A DNA stretch of 64,000 bases. It comes from Bryobacteraceae bacterium. GTDB taxonomy: Bacteria > Acidobacteriota > Terriglobia > Bryobacterales > Bryobacteraceae. Of this stretch, positions 9,387 through 17,947 are shown in pieces (position 1 is the stretch's first letter; every line of letters starts with the position of its first letter). Position numbers and translations under genes: made by a program. Under the pieces are notes generated by a model, which had not been told where the DNA came from, searched no databases, and worked only from the letters and a program-made list of their open reading frames with translations. Location of the stretch: contig CANGYQ010000003.1 of NCBI GenBank assembly GCA_947458745.1, forward strand, positions 186,001-250,000, written 5' to 3'.

Positions 9387-10244
9387 ATGAACCTCGACGC
9401 AGAGACACTTTCGGACCGGGATTTCCGCCGGATGCAGGACCTGATCGGCGGGGAATGTGGCATTGATTTAGCAGCGAGCAAGCGCGTCATGCTGGAGGCG
9501 CGGCTGAAGCGGCGAGCCCGGGCCGTGGGTGCCGCCTCACTGGCTGCCTATTGTGATTTTGTGCAGCGTCCGGAAGGCCGGGCGCGTGAATGGGACAGCC
9601 TGGTGGATGCGGTGACGACGCACAAAACGGACTTCTTCCGTGAGCCAGCGCACTTTGATTATCTGGCCGATCACGCTGTTCCGATGCTGGCCGACACGAG
9701 CGGTGCCGGCACCAGGCGGCCCCTCCAGTTGTGGAGCGCAGCCAGTTCCACCGGCGAAGAGCCTTACACGTTGGCCATGGTGCTTTCAGAATGCGCGGCC
9801 GCGATGCCCCGCCATGACTATCGCTTCCACATTGAGGCCACCGACATCTCCACGGCGGTGCTGGAAACAGCGCGCCGCGGTGTCTACCCCGAGACGGCCG
9901 TCGAACCCGTTCCGCTCGAACTGCGGCGCCGGTACCTGCTTCGCAGCAAGGACCGGACCAAGCATCTGGTGCGGGTGTCGCCCCAGCTGCGGCACCAGGT
10001 CACCTTCCGTCCGCTCAACCTGATGGATCAGGACTACCACTTTGACGAACCGCTGGACATTGTGTTCTGCCGCAACGTCATGATCTATTTCACCCGCCCC
10101 AAACAGCAGACGATCCTGCAGCACATCGTGTCCCACTTGCGAGTTGGCGGCTATCTGATGATGGGCCATTCGGAATCGCTCAACGGCCTCGATCTGCCCC
10201 TGGAGCAGGTGACGCCGACGGTCTACCGGAGGCGGGATGTCTGA
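9387..10244 (+). CDS. cheR: Chemotaxis protein methyltransferase CheR
   Basis: A 285-residue S-adenosylmethionine-dependent enzyme that methylates glutamates of the receptor for adaptation. The N-terminal helical domain (about 8-75) is followed by the catalytic Rossmann domain. Signatures are THKTDFFREPAHF (about 77-89), LWSAASSTGEEPYTLAM (SAM-binding loop, about 114-130), IEATDIS, VTFRPLNLMD, and IVFCRNVMIYF (about 223-233), ending in GHSESL. Length is normal for the family. There is no tetratricopeptide extension. The stop overlaps the start of cheD by eight bases, so the two are probably translationally coupled. Confidence 0.95.
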   Translation: MNLDAETLSDRDFRRMQDLIGGECGIDLAASKRVMLEARLKRRARAVGAASLAAYCDFVQRPEGRAREWDSLVDAVTTHKTDFFREPAHFDYLADHAVPMLADTSGAGTRRPLQLWSAASSTGEEPYTLAMVLSECAAAMPRHDYRFHIEATDISTAVLETARRGVYPETAVEPVPLELRRRYLLRSKDRTKHLVRVSPQLRHQVTFRPLNLMDQDYHFDEPLDIVFCRNVMIYFTRPKQQTILQHIVSHLRVGGYLMMGHSESLNGLDLPLEQVTPTVYRRRDV

Positions 10245-10764
10245 ATCAACGGTCGCTCTGCGAGACGTGTTTCTGCAACCGGCGGAACTATTCCTCGGTG
10301 ATGCGCCGACCCGCGTCAGGACCATTCTCGGCAGCTGCCTGGCGGTGGTGTTCCGGGTACCGCGGCTGGGTGTAGCGGCGATGTCGCACTGCCTGTTGCC
10401 CACCGCCGGATCACCCGCTTTCACTCTCCCTCGCGAGGAAGCGCAGCGCTATGTCGATTCGACCATCGCAATCCTTCTCCAGGACTTTGCCCGCCGCGGT
10501 GCCCGTTTGGACGAACTGGAAGTAAAGATCTTCGGCGGTGCGGACCAGTTCGACATGGGTGGCAGCACCAACGGCTACCAGGTGGGCAAAAAGAATGTTG
10601 AAGCCGCCCACCTGCTGCTGGCCGCCAACGGCCTTCATGCGTTGGCCCAGTGCGTTGGCGGCCGCCGCGGGCGTCTGATCGAGTTTCACTCGAATACGGG
10701 CGATGTCTTTGTCAAGCACTTGAACAGTCAGGCGAGTTGTGCCGCCGGCCAGGAAGCCCTATGA
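10237..10764 (+). CDS. cheD: Chemoreceptor glutamine deamidase CheD
   Basis: A 175-residue CheD that converts selected receptor glutamines to glutamates, creating methylation sites. The catalytic strand reads TILGSC, with Cys34 as nucleophile, followed 17 residues later by His51 in MSHCLLP; this matches the Cys-His spacing of the family. The Thr29 position is one residue closer to the Cys than in Thermotoga CheD, a common variant. KIFGGAD (about 88-94) and the [20 protein letters not shown] tail are typical. It overlaps cheR by eight bases and cheB by four (ATGA). No cheC is nearby, so the usual CheC-CheD feedback partner is missing locally. Confidence 0.95.
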   Translation: MSESTVALRDVFLQPAELFLGDAPTRVRTILGSCLAVVFRVPRLGVAAMSHCLLPTAGSPAFTLPREEAQRYVDSTIAILLQDFARRGARLDELEVKIFGGADQFDMGGSTNGYQVGKKNVEAAHLLLAANGLHALAQCVGGRRGRLIEFHSNTGDVFVKHLNSQASCAAGQEAL

Positions 10765-11810
10765 AACCAGTACGAGTGTTGATTGTCGATGATTCCGCCG
10801 TGGTCCGGCAAACGCTCACCGAAGTACTGACCAGCGACCCCGAGATCCAGATCATGGCCACCGCCGGGGATCCTTTTGTGGCGGCCGATCGCATCAGCGA
10901 GGAGATCCCTGACGTCATACTGCTCGACGTCGAGATGCCGCGCATGGATGGCCTTACGTTTCTGCAGAAGCTGATGGCGCAGCATCCCATTCCGGTGGTG
11001 ATTTGTTCCAGCCTGGCCGAAGCCGGGGCCGAGACCACCCTGCGGGCGCTCGAATACGGTGCCGTCGACATCGTCACCAAGCCCAAGCTGGGTACACAGG
11101 AGTTTCTGCGGGAGTCCCGTGAGATTCTCTGCCAAGCAGTGAAGGCCGCCCGTGGTGCCCGCCTCACCAAATACCGGCACGTCGAAAAGGCGCTGACGGC
11201 CGATGCTGTTCTGGCCCACCGCCCACCGACGGCCATGGCTCGCACGACGGAGCGAGTGGTGCTGGTGGGTGCTTCCACCGGTGGCACTGAAGCACTGCGG
11301 GTGTTTCTAGAGGCGATGCCGCCCGACTCGCCCGGCATCCTGATCGTCCAGCACATGCCGGAAAAGTTCACCACGGCGTTTGCCAAACGGCTTGATTCGT
11401 TGTGCGCGATCTCGGTGAAGGAAGCGGAGAACGGCGACACCGTTTTGCGAGGTCATGCGCTGATCGCGCCGGGCAACCGTCACCTGCTGCTGAAGAGGAG
11501 CGGTGCGCGCTACTTGGCGGAGGTTCGCGATGGGCCGCTGGTGTGCCGCCACCGGCCCAGCGTTGATGTGTTGTTCCGCTCCGGGGCGCGCTACGCCGGT
11601 CCGAACGCCGTGGCGGCGATCATGACCGGCATGGGCAACGACGGAGCGCAGGGGCTACTGGAGCTGAAGCAAGCCGGCGCCACCACCTTTGCCCAGGACG
11701 AGGCCACTTGTGTGGTGTTTGGGATGCCGAACGAAGCCATCAAGCTGGGCGCGGCCGGGCGCGTGCTGCCCTTGGGCGCGATGGCGGGAGCGGTGCTGGG
11801 AGCTTGCTGA
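10761..11810 (+). CDS. cheB: Chemotaxis response regulator and protein-glutamate methylesterase CheB
   Basis: A 349-residue two-domain CheB that removes receptor methyl groups when phosphorylated by CheA. The start is the ATG at 10761, overlapping cheD as ATGA; the frame is open further upstream but without signal. The receiver domain (1-120) has acid pocket Asp10/Asp11, phospho-acceptor Asp56 and Lys108. The catalytic domain has Ser172 in GASTGG, His198 in QHMP and Asp294 in GMGNDG, the expected Ser-His-Asp triad. The stop codon shares a base with the start of the next gene (TGATG), which implies tight coupling. Confidence 0.96.
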   Translation: MKPVRVLIVDDSAVVRQTLTEVLTSDPEIQIMATAGDPFVAADRISEEIPDVILLDVEMPRMDGLTFLQKLMAQHPIPVVICSSLAEAGAETTLRALEYGAVDIVTKPKLGTQEFLRESREILCQAVKAARGARLTKYRHVEKALTADAVLAHRPPTAMARTTERVVLVGASTGGTEALRVFLEAMPPDSPGILIVQHMPEKFTTAFAKRLDSLCAISVKEAENGDTVLRGHALIAPGNRHLLLKRSGARYLAEVRDGPLVCRHRPSVDVLFRSGARYAGPNAVAAIMTGMGNDGAQGLLELKQAGATTFAQDEATCVVFGMPNEAIKLGAAGRVLPLGAMAGAVLGAC

Positions 11811-13597
11811 TGAACCCGCGGCGCTGGTGGTGGACATTACGGCGGGAACACCGTGGCCAACTGGCCGGGCAGTTGCGCGCGGCTGGCGCGGAATTGGACG
11901 GGCTGAGCCGCGTCACGGAGCGGGACTTTCTTAGCGTCGGCGCAAAGCTGGAAGAGATCTCCACGCGGGCCCGGGCCGAGGCCGAAGCGCTGGCCCAGGT
12001 TACCGCTGCGTTTGGTGGTGATCGGGAGCAAGCGCTGACGCAGCTCCTCAAAGACGTCGGTGCCTGGGCTGAATCCGCTGCGCAAGCCAACAACTACGCC
12101 AACCTTTTCAACGAACTGGTCCCCGTGGTGCGATCCGTGGCCGCACCGGTACGCGACCTGAAGACGGCCCTGCGAAAGCTGCGCGTCGTCGGCATCATGA
12201 CCCGCATCGAGAGCGCACGTCTGGACTCTTTAGCCGGAGAGTTCGAGGGGTTGGCCGAAGAAGTGGTCCAGTTGACCGGCAGTGTGGAGGAAAAATCCGA
12301 CACCATCCTCGCCTCTGTCGATGACCTCTGCCGCCGGTTACGCCAAACTCACGCCGCCGTCGCCGGTCCCGAGCAGCGGCAGCGTGAGGACCTGGTCCAT
12401 CTGGTGGCCGCCTGCACGGCCGGTATGGCTGATCTGCAGGCCACTGAACTGCAGATGAGGCAGGTCTCAGCCCAAGCTCACTTGGCGTACACCCAGATGG
12501 TGGAACGCACGGGTGAGATCGTTATGTCGCTCCAACTGCACGACGCAACGCGCCAGCGCCTGCAGCACATCTCAGTGGCGCTGAGCACGCTGGCTCTCGA
12601 TCTGGCTGGCGGCTCACCCCAAGCCCAGCCCGCCGAAGCCGCCGCCACGGTGGAGCTTCAAGTCGCGCAATTGTCCGATACGCGGGACAGCTTCATGCGC
12701 GCGGTTCATCAGATTCGGCTCGAACTGGATTGCCTGCACTATTCGGTCGCCGCCTTCGGCGCCACGGCGCGCACCTTGAGCAGTGGCGGAGAATCGGACG
12801 AAGCCAGCGTTGCCCGCAGTGTCAGCGATGATCTCAGCGCGATGAGCGCAGCCCTGGAAGATTGGATCAGTTCCCGCGCGGCCCTGGGACAGGCCGCCGG
12901 AGATGCTGACCAAGCTTGTACCCGCATGAATGGCTTTGTTCAGGAGATTGAAGTCGTGGGTTTGCAGATGCTGCGGTTGGCGCTGAACGCACAAATCCAC
13001 GCGGTGCGTCTGGACGAATCAGGCTCGATGATGGAGGCCGTGGCCGCCGGAATTGGCGCCGTCTCGCAGGAGGCATCCCACGGAGCGGCCAACGCGGCCC
13101 GCGCGTTGCGTGAGGTCCAAACGGCGGCGACCGGACTGGCCCAGACGATGGCCGGTGCTGGCCAACAAGCCGCCGAGAGCACCGCCGCCGCGCTCCGCGT
13201 CCGGATCGCCGACGCCATTGCGGAGATTGGCACCGCCCGCCGGGAAAACAGCCGCGTCGTCCAGTCTCTCATCCGGGGTGCTGAAGCCTTGGGCGGGGAC
13301 ATCCTTTCGCTGCGCCGGTCTCTGTCGGCTGACACGCTGATGGAAAGCGGCACCGGCAGCGCGCTGGCCATCCTGTCCCAGGTCGTGGCCGGCACCGGAG
13401 CCAGTGCCGCCGACGCCACCGCGGAGCGAGGACGTTACGCCCGTCAACTGACGGAGAGCCTCTATACGATGGACGCCGAAAGAAACGTCGAACGCTTCGT
13501 GACGGGCCAGGCCGCCACGGCCGCGGCAACCACGGCCACCATGGCGGAAGTGGCGAAGCCTCCTGCGGAATTCGGCGACAACATTGAACTGTTTTGA
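11810..13597 (+). CDS. Receptor-like coiled-coil protein with a CheZ-like motif (candidate CheY phosphatase or signalling scaffold)
   Basis: A 595-residue, Ala-rich helical protein with no transmembrane segment. The ATG at 11810 overlaps the cheB stop (TGATG). Residues 381-425 (VGLQMLRLALNAQIHAVRL and following) are a degenerate version of the chemoreceptor tip, so it belongs to the receptor-like family at its C-terminal half. Residues 240-252 read SLQLHDATRQRLQ. The D245-x-T-x-Q249 pattern matches the catalytic DLTGQ of CheZ, where Asp and Gln act on phospho-CheY. An Ala-rich linker leads to an acidic-hydrophobic tail, EFGDNIELF, reminiscent of the CheY-binding tail of CheZ. No cheZ, cheC or cheX is visible nearby, so a phosphatase role is plausible but inferred. 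It may equally be a methyl-accepting scaffold. Confidence 0.7.
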   Translation: MNPRRWWWTLRREHRGQLAGQLRAAGAELDGLSRVTERDFLSVGAKLEEISTRARAEAEALAQVTAAFGGDREQALTQLLKDVGAWAESAAQANNYANLFNELVPVVRSVAAPVRDLKTALRKLRVVGIMTRIESARLDSLAGEFEGLAEEVVQLTGSVEEKSDTILASVDDLCRRLRQTHAAVAGPEQRQREDLVHLVAACTAGMADLQATELQMRQVSAQAHLAYTQMVERTGEIVMSLQLHDATRQRLQHISVALSTLALDLAGGSPQAQPAEAAATVELQVAQLSDTRDSFMRAVHQIRLELDCLHYSVAAFGATARTLSSGGESDEASVARSVSDDLSAMSAALEDWISSRAALGQAAGDADQACTRMNGFVQEIEVVGLQMLRLALNAQIHAVRLDESGSMMEAVAAGIGAVSQEASHGAANAARALREVQTAATGLAQTMAGAGQQAAESTAAALRVRIADAIAEIGTARRENSRVVQSLIRGAEALGGDILSLRRSLSADTLMESGTGSALAILSQVVAGTGASAADATAERGRYARQLTESLYTMDAERNVERFVTGQAATAAATTATMAEVAKPPAEFGDNIELF

Positions 13598-13608
13598 GCG
13601 AGGGAGAT

Positions 13609-13965
13609 ATGTACGAAGATCAGCAGACTACAATCCGAATCGAATCCGCCCGCGATTACCAGCTGGTTCATCTGGAGGGCGAACTCGGACTGATGACGGC
13701 GGAGCCTGTCCGCCAGGCTCTGGCCAGCTCGATCACCGCCGCACAACCGCTGGTGGTCAGTTTGGCGGCCTTGACGGCGATTGATCTGTGCGGGCTCCAA
13801 CTGCTTTGTTCGGCCCAGCGCAGCTGTCAAACCAACAGCCTGCCGTTCACCCTGCGCGCAGTGCCGGACTGGTTCCAGGAGATCGTGCACACCGCTGGTT
13901 TCCACCAACACCCCGCCTTCCAGGCCGCCTGGCCGGATGCGGTACAGGAGGAGATTTGTGCCTAA
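13609..13965 (+). CDS. STAS-domain protein (anti-sigma-factor antagonist-like)
   Basis: A 118-residue single STAS domain: strand YQLVHLEGELGLMTAEPVR (about 15-33), the central VSLAALTAIDLCGLQLL (about 50-66), and a final helix with FQEIVHTAGFHQHP. In SpoIIAA-like proteins a Ser sits at the phosphorylation site in the D-S-S/T-G loop; here the loop reads AIDLCGLQ, so the phosphorylatable Ser is not obvious. Start ATG 13609 follows GAGGGAG; an in-frame TTG at 13594 is less likely. It overlaps cheY by eight bases. STAS proteins embedded in chemosensory operons are known in alternative-function clusters; the partner here is unknown. Confidence 0.85.
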   Translation: MYEDQQTTIRIESARDYQLVHLEGELGLMTAEPVRQALASSITAAQPLVVSLAALTAIDLCGLQLLCSAQRSCQTNSLPFTLRAVPDWFQEIVHTAGFHQHPAFQAAWPDAVQEEICA

Positions 13966-14320
13966 GACGATCCTGACGGTAGACGATTCGGCCAGCATGC
14001 GGCAGATGGTGGGATTCACCCTTCGCGATGCGGGCTATGACGTAGTTTCGGCTGAAGATGGCGAGGATGCGCTCGCGCGCCTTCGGGGGCCCATCCATAT
14101 GGTGATCACCGATCTGAACATGCCCAAAATGGATGGCCTGGAACTGATCCGCCGCATCCGTGCCCACCCGGCCTACAAGTACATCCCGCTGTTGATGCTG
14201 ACCACGGAGACACAGGAAACAAAGAAGCTGGCCGGTAAAGCGGCTGGAGCCACGGGATGGATCGTCAAGCCGTTCAGCGCGGTGCAGTTGGTGGCCGTAG
14301 TGAAGAAGGTGCTGGGATGA
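13958..14320 (+). CDS. cheY: Chemotaxis response regulator CheY
   Basis: A 120-residue single receiver domain. I choose the GTG at 13958 because it follows GGAGGAG at about five bases and begins exactly at the fold (V-PKTILTVDDS). Acid pocket Asp9/Asp10, phospho-acceptor Asp52 (VITDLNMPKMDG), Thr in LMLTTE and Lys in WIVKPF are all present. It carries the CheA phosphoryl signal to a motor or another output; no flagellar or pilus gene is in this window, so the output is unknown. It overlaps the STAS gene by eight bases and cheA by four (ATGA). Confidence 0.95.
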   Translation: MPKTILTVDDSASMRQMVGFTLRDAGYDVVSAEDGEDALARLRGPIHMVITDLNMPKMDGLELIRRIRAHPAYKYIPLLMLTTETQETKKLAGKAAGATGWIVKPFSAVQLVAVVKKVLG

Positions 14321-16434
14321 ACGAGAAGCTTTGCGCCGCCTATCGGGAGGAAGCAGCGGAGCTTCTGGCCGATCTGGAAGTGACCCTACTGGAACTGGAA
14401 AGCAGTGGTGAGGACGCCGAACTGGTGGCACGGGCCTTTCGGGCGCTGCACACCATCAAGGGGTCCGGCGCCATGTTTGGTTTTGATGCCATCGCTTCCT
14501 TTACGCACGAACTGGAAACGGCCTTTGACAGTGTGCGGGAAGGCCGGCTGGAGTTGACGCCGGAACTCATTGGCATTGCGCTGGACGCGCGTGATCACAT
14601 CCAGCAGTTGCTCGACGCCGCACCAGCCGATGCCGAGCCACTGGCCGCATCCGGCCGGTTGATCCTGAACCATCTGCGGGACCGGTGCGCCCCGCCCCCG
14701 GGCCACGTCCCGGTTCCGGCGTCAGCTGACCCCGCGGTGGAAGCCTCTGCTGCCGCTACCACCGGTGAGGATCAGAGTGAACTGGTGACGTTCCGGATCC
14801 GCATCCTCCCCTCGGTCAGTGTTTTCCTGAACGGCACCAACCTGATCCTGCTGCTGCGGGAACTGGCGGAGTTGGGCGATCTCCGCTTAGTTGCCCAAAC
14901 GGACCAGATCCCGGAGCTGGCTGACTTCAACCCCGAGGACTGCCTGGTTCACTGGGATGCAGTGCTGACCACGTCGGCCTCGGAGAACGCCATCCGCGAC
15001 ATCTTCATCTTTGTGGAAGATCAGGTGGAGCTACTGATTCAGCCGATCGAGACCGCCGGGGCACTGCCGCTGGGGCAAATCATGGCTGCCCGCGGTGACC
15101 TGAATGAAGCTCCAGCGGAGTCCGGCATTCGCCGGACCAGCGATCTGTTGGGGGACGCCATCGTGGTTGCCCCGGGTAAGGTGGAGGCTGACGTCAGGGA
15201 GCAGCGCCACGTCGCCCAGCAGGCCAAGAAGCGCACCCCGACGGAAGCGGCCAGCACGTTGCGGGTGCCCGCGGCAAAGCTGGATAGCCTGGTCAACTTC
15301 GTGGGCGAACTGGTGACCGTCCAAGCCCGGTTGAGCGGCTTTGCCGCCGCTTCCGGTAATGCCGAGATTGCCTCCATTGCCGAAGAGATTGAGCGGCTCT
15401 CTGAACTGTTGCGCGAAAGCACGATGAGCATCCGGATGCTGCCCATTCGGGAGACCTTTACCCGCTTCAAGCGGTTGGTCCGCGATCTGGCCACTGATCT
15501 TCACAAGCAGGTGGAACTGGTGACCGAGGGCAATGAAACCGAGCTCGACAAGACCGTGATCGAGCAGTTGAGCGACCCGCTGTTGCACTTGGTTCGCAAT
15601 GCCATTGACCACGGGATTGAATCCCCCGCCGAACGCCAGCGTCGCGGCAAACCCCCAGTGGGCCGGATCCAGCTGCGTGCTTCCTACGCCGGGGCTTTCG
15701 TTCTGGTCAGCGTCAGCGATGATGGCGCGGGTCTGAATTGCGACGCCATCCGGGCTCGCGCCATCGATCGCGGCCTGATTGCGGCCGACGCGGTCCTGAC
15801 CGAGCAGGAGATCTACCACCTGACCTTTGCCCCAGGCTTCTCCACTGCGGCCGCCGTAACGGAGATCTCGGGGCGTGGGGTCGGAATGGACGTTGTGCAG
15901 CGCGGTCTGGACGCGCTGCGTGGCTCAGTGGCGATCACCAGCAAGCTGGGCGCGGGCACGGTGATCACGCTGAAGATCCCCTTGACGCTGGCCATTATCG
16001 ACGGCCTGCTGGTGGAGGCCGCGGGATCGTATTACGTGGTGCCGCTGTCGAACATCTCCGAGTGCATCGAGTTTGTCCGGGACCCCAACGCCTCGCGCCG
16101 CCACTCCCTGGTGAACGTCCGCGGGCAACTGGTGCCCTATGTCGTCCTGCGCGAGCGGTTTGCTCTCACCGGCCAACCGCCACCGATCGAGCAGGCGATC
16201 ATCGCGGAAACTAACGACGGCCGCTTTGGCTTTGTGGTGGACCGCGTGATTGGCGACCACCACACCGTCATCAAGAAGCTGGGCACGCTCTACCGGCAGG
16301 TGGACGAAGTTTCCGGCGCCACCATCATGGGCGATGGCTCAGTGGCGCTGGTGCTCGATGTAGAGAAACTAGCGGCCGGGGTGATTCGTGAAAGTCAGCG
16401 GCCTCGCGCCTTCGGACTGGAACTCACCCATTAA
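14317..16434 (+). CDS. cheA: Chemotaxis histidine kinase CheA
   Basis: A 705-residue CheA. The start is ATG 14317, overlapping cheY as ATGA. The P1/Hpt domain has phospho-acceptor His45 in FRALHTIKGSGAMFGF. A divergent middle domain (about 155-245, FRIRILPSVSVF and following) replaces a canonical P2. The P3 dimerisation helices run about 312-375 (TLRVPAAKLDSLVNFVGEL). The P4 ATPase has the N-box HLVRNAIDHGIE (424-435), G1 DDGAG (468-472) and G2 GRGVGMDVV (519-527). The CheW-like P5 is at about 565-690. It phosphorylates CheY and CheB under receptor control. It is the last gene of the operon; the next genes are on the other strand. Confidence 0.97.
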   Translation: MNEKLCAAYREEAAELLADLEVTLLELESSGEDAELVARAFRALHTIKGSGAMFGFDAIASFTHELETAFDSVREGRLELTPELIGIALDARDHIQQLLDAAPADAEPLAASGRLILNHLRDRCAPPPGHVPVPASADPAVEASAAATTGEDQSELVTFRIRILPSVSVFLNGTNLILLLRELAELGDLRLVAQTDQIPELADFNPEDCLVHWDAVLTTSASENAIRDIFIFVEDQVELLIQPIETAGALPLGQIMAARGDLNEAPAESGIRRTSDLLGDAIVVAPGKVEADVREQRHVAQQAKKRTPTEAASTLRVPAAKLDSLVNFVGELVTVQARLSGFAAASGNAEIASIAEEIERLSELLRESTMSIRMLPIRETFTRFKRLVRDLATDLHKQVELVTEGNETELDKTVIEQLSDPLLHLVRNAIDHGIESPAERQRRGKPPVGRIQLRASYAGAFVLVSVSDDGAGLNCDAIRARAIDRGLIAADAVLTEQEIYHLTFAPGFSTAAAVTEISGRGVGMDVVQRGLDALRGSVAITSKLGAGTVITLKIPLTLAIIDGLLVEAAGSYYVVPLSNISECIEFVRDPNASRRHSLVNVRGQLVPYVVLRERFALTGQPPPIEQAIIAETNDGRFGFVVDRVIGDHHTVIKKLGTLYRQVDEVSGATIMGDGSVALVLDVEKLAAGVIRESQRPRAFGLELTH

Positions 16435-16516
16435 CGGCTCGCCCTCGCAACCGGCGCAATTCTGCGGAAACGTCGATAGTGTTGCGTGCAAGGGGCGTGA
16501 GTGCTCACCCACCCGG

Positions 16517-16747
16517 CTACGCCCGGCGCAGTAACCGCATCAGACCGCGCCGCACCGTAAGTACGGGCCTGCTCCAGCGCAGCTGCTGGAAGTAGTCAAT
16601 AAACCGTTCGCGGCGTTCGTCGCGTTCCGTTTCCCCGCGCCAGGCCCGCCGCAGCTCGGGCTCGATCTCCACGTCCACCGGACAACCCTCTCCCGGAGTA
16701 TCGGCTTCAAACCAGGCCTCGCGAAAGCGTTCGTGATGGAGCGTCAT
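16517..16747 (-). CDS. Small hypothetical protein
   Basis: A 76-residue charged protein (MTLHHERFREAWFEAD start, RGLMRLLRRA end) rich in Arg and Glu, with no signal peptide or membrane segment. I do not recognise a family. The composition looks coding, and the ATG overlaps the TGA that ends the last readable frame of the broken transporter upstream (CCATGA). This suggests it was once the second gene of a two-gene unit with that transporter. The 80 bases between it and cheA contain no gene. Confidence 0.55.
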   Translation of the reverse strand: MTLHHERFREAWFEADTPGEGCPVDVEIEPELRRAWRGETERDERRERFIDYFQQLRWSRPVLTVRRGLMRLLRRA

Positions 16748-17221
16748 GGCGAAGATTCTTCGACGTAAGTGTATTCACCAAATCCGCCGGGCCGCTGACA
16801 TCCTTCAACTTCGACACAGCGTTCTGTGCCTCCGCCGGTGCCTTCTGCTTCAGCGCTTCACCCACCGCGGCATCGCGGGGGAACCACTGGATCATGGGTG
16901 GTGCCAGGGCCAACGTAAATAGCGAACAGACCAGCATCAGGCCCACGAACGGGGCCATCGAAGTGGCCCCCATGCGTCCGGCCCGTCCCGAGTCCCGCTG
17001 GCTGGTCACGGCCGTCACAAGCGCCGCCACCGTGAGCGGCAAGACAAGCCCGGTGAGAATGTTCACCCACAGATCGCCAGCGGCCCCAATCCAGGGGCCA
17101 GCGCCTCCATCACCAGGATCTTCGTGGCGTGAGACGTGATGCCCAATACCAGTCCAGCCACCAGCCCAATGGTTGACCAGACGACACTTCCCGTTGTCCT
17201 CTTGGGGCTTTGGTGGACGGT
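16744..17221 (-). pseudogene. Decayed sodium:dicarboxylate symporter-like gene fragment
   Basis: Reading the minus strand from about 17218 gives KRTTGSVVWSTIGLVAGLVL followed by a helix and ALAPGLGPLAICG, then a stop at a frame break near 17080. The adjacent frame continues as GDLWVNILTGLVLPLTVAAL with two hydrophobic helices (to about 16870). This order resembles the N-terminal third of dicarboxylate/amino acid:cation symporters. A further frame change near 16790 would give PGGFGEYTYVEESSP and a stop overlapping the next gene. No start codon precedes the first helix: an in-frame TAA lies just upstream. The conserved C-terminal two thirds of the family are absent. This is a remnant with at least two frame breaks, or a badly sequenced stretch. 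Confidence 0.6.
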
Positions 17222-17417
17222 TTACACTCGAAAGTCTAGGCCATAGAACTATCGTTGGATCAAGTATGAGAAGTACTGTGTCGCGGGTTTTCCGCTCACT
17301 TACTGAGACTCTGGAGTCCGTTGCCACCAGCCCGCCGTAAAGCATTGACATATAGCGAGTCGCCCCGTCGCACCACCGTCAGTTCGGCGGCCGGTCCGGA
17401 GATTGTGCTCTGATCAC

Positions 17418-17825
17418 GTGGTGCGTCTGATCATCCCGGATTCCGAGATTACGCTCACCTTCGTCCGCGCCTCCGGCCCGGGTGGCCAGAACGTCAACAA
17501 GGTCTCGACGGCGGTTAAGCTTCGCTTTGATCTCGCAAACTCACCGTCGCTGCCCGAGGATGTTCGCCGCCGCCTGAAGGCACTGGCGGGCAAACGTGTC
17601 ACCCAGGACGGCATCCTCATCTTGACCGCCCGGGAGCATCGCACGCAGGAAGCGAATCGCGCGGAGGTCCATGCCCGACTGGCGGAATTGCTGGAGCGGG
17701 CGACCGTGGTTCCCAAGACTCGCCGCCCCAGCCGCCCGACCAAGGGCTCGAAGATGCGACGTCTGGCCGACAAAGCGCAGCGGTCTTCTTCTAAGCAACT
17801 CCGCGGCTTTGCGGGCGATGAGTGA
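17418..17825 (+). CDS. arfB: Ribosome-rescue peptidyl-tRNA hydrolase ArfB (YaeJ/ICT1 family)
   Basis: About 135 residues with the release-factor catalytic loop SGPGGQNVNKVSTAV (GGQ) near the N-terminus. The C-terminus is rich in basic residues (KTRRPSRPTKGSKMRRLADK), the tail that enters the mRNA channel of stalled ribosomes. It lacks the codon-recognition domain of RF1/RF2, as expected for ArfB, and frees stalled ribosomes by hydrolysing peptidyl-tRNA. Start choice: tandem GTG codons at 17418 and 17421, just before RLIIPDSEITLTF; a TTG at 17403 is also in frame. It is monocistronic as far as I can see. Confidence 0.93.
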   Translation: MVRLIIPDSEITLTFVRASGPGGQNVNKVSTAVKLRFDLANSPSLPEDVRRRLKALAGKRVTQDGILILTAREHRTQEANRAEVHARLAELLERATVVPKTRRPSRPTKGSKMRRLADKAQRSSSKQLRGFAGDE

Positions 17826-17947
17826 GACCGAGCCCGCGGTGGCGGAAGGTGACAAGGTACTTCCATCTACCCTCCACTTGTTTAGTTCGCGATGAGGCGG
17901 GTCCCATGCGCAAGGCGATGAGATAAACTGCCTTCGGAGCTTCTTCC

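Noticed and set aside
11708-11809. Upstream extension of the receptor-like gene inside cheB
   Set aside because: It is a pure overlap with the conserved cheB C-terminus; the TGATG start at 11810 is far more likely.
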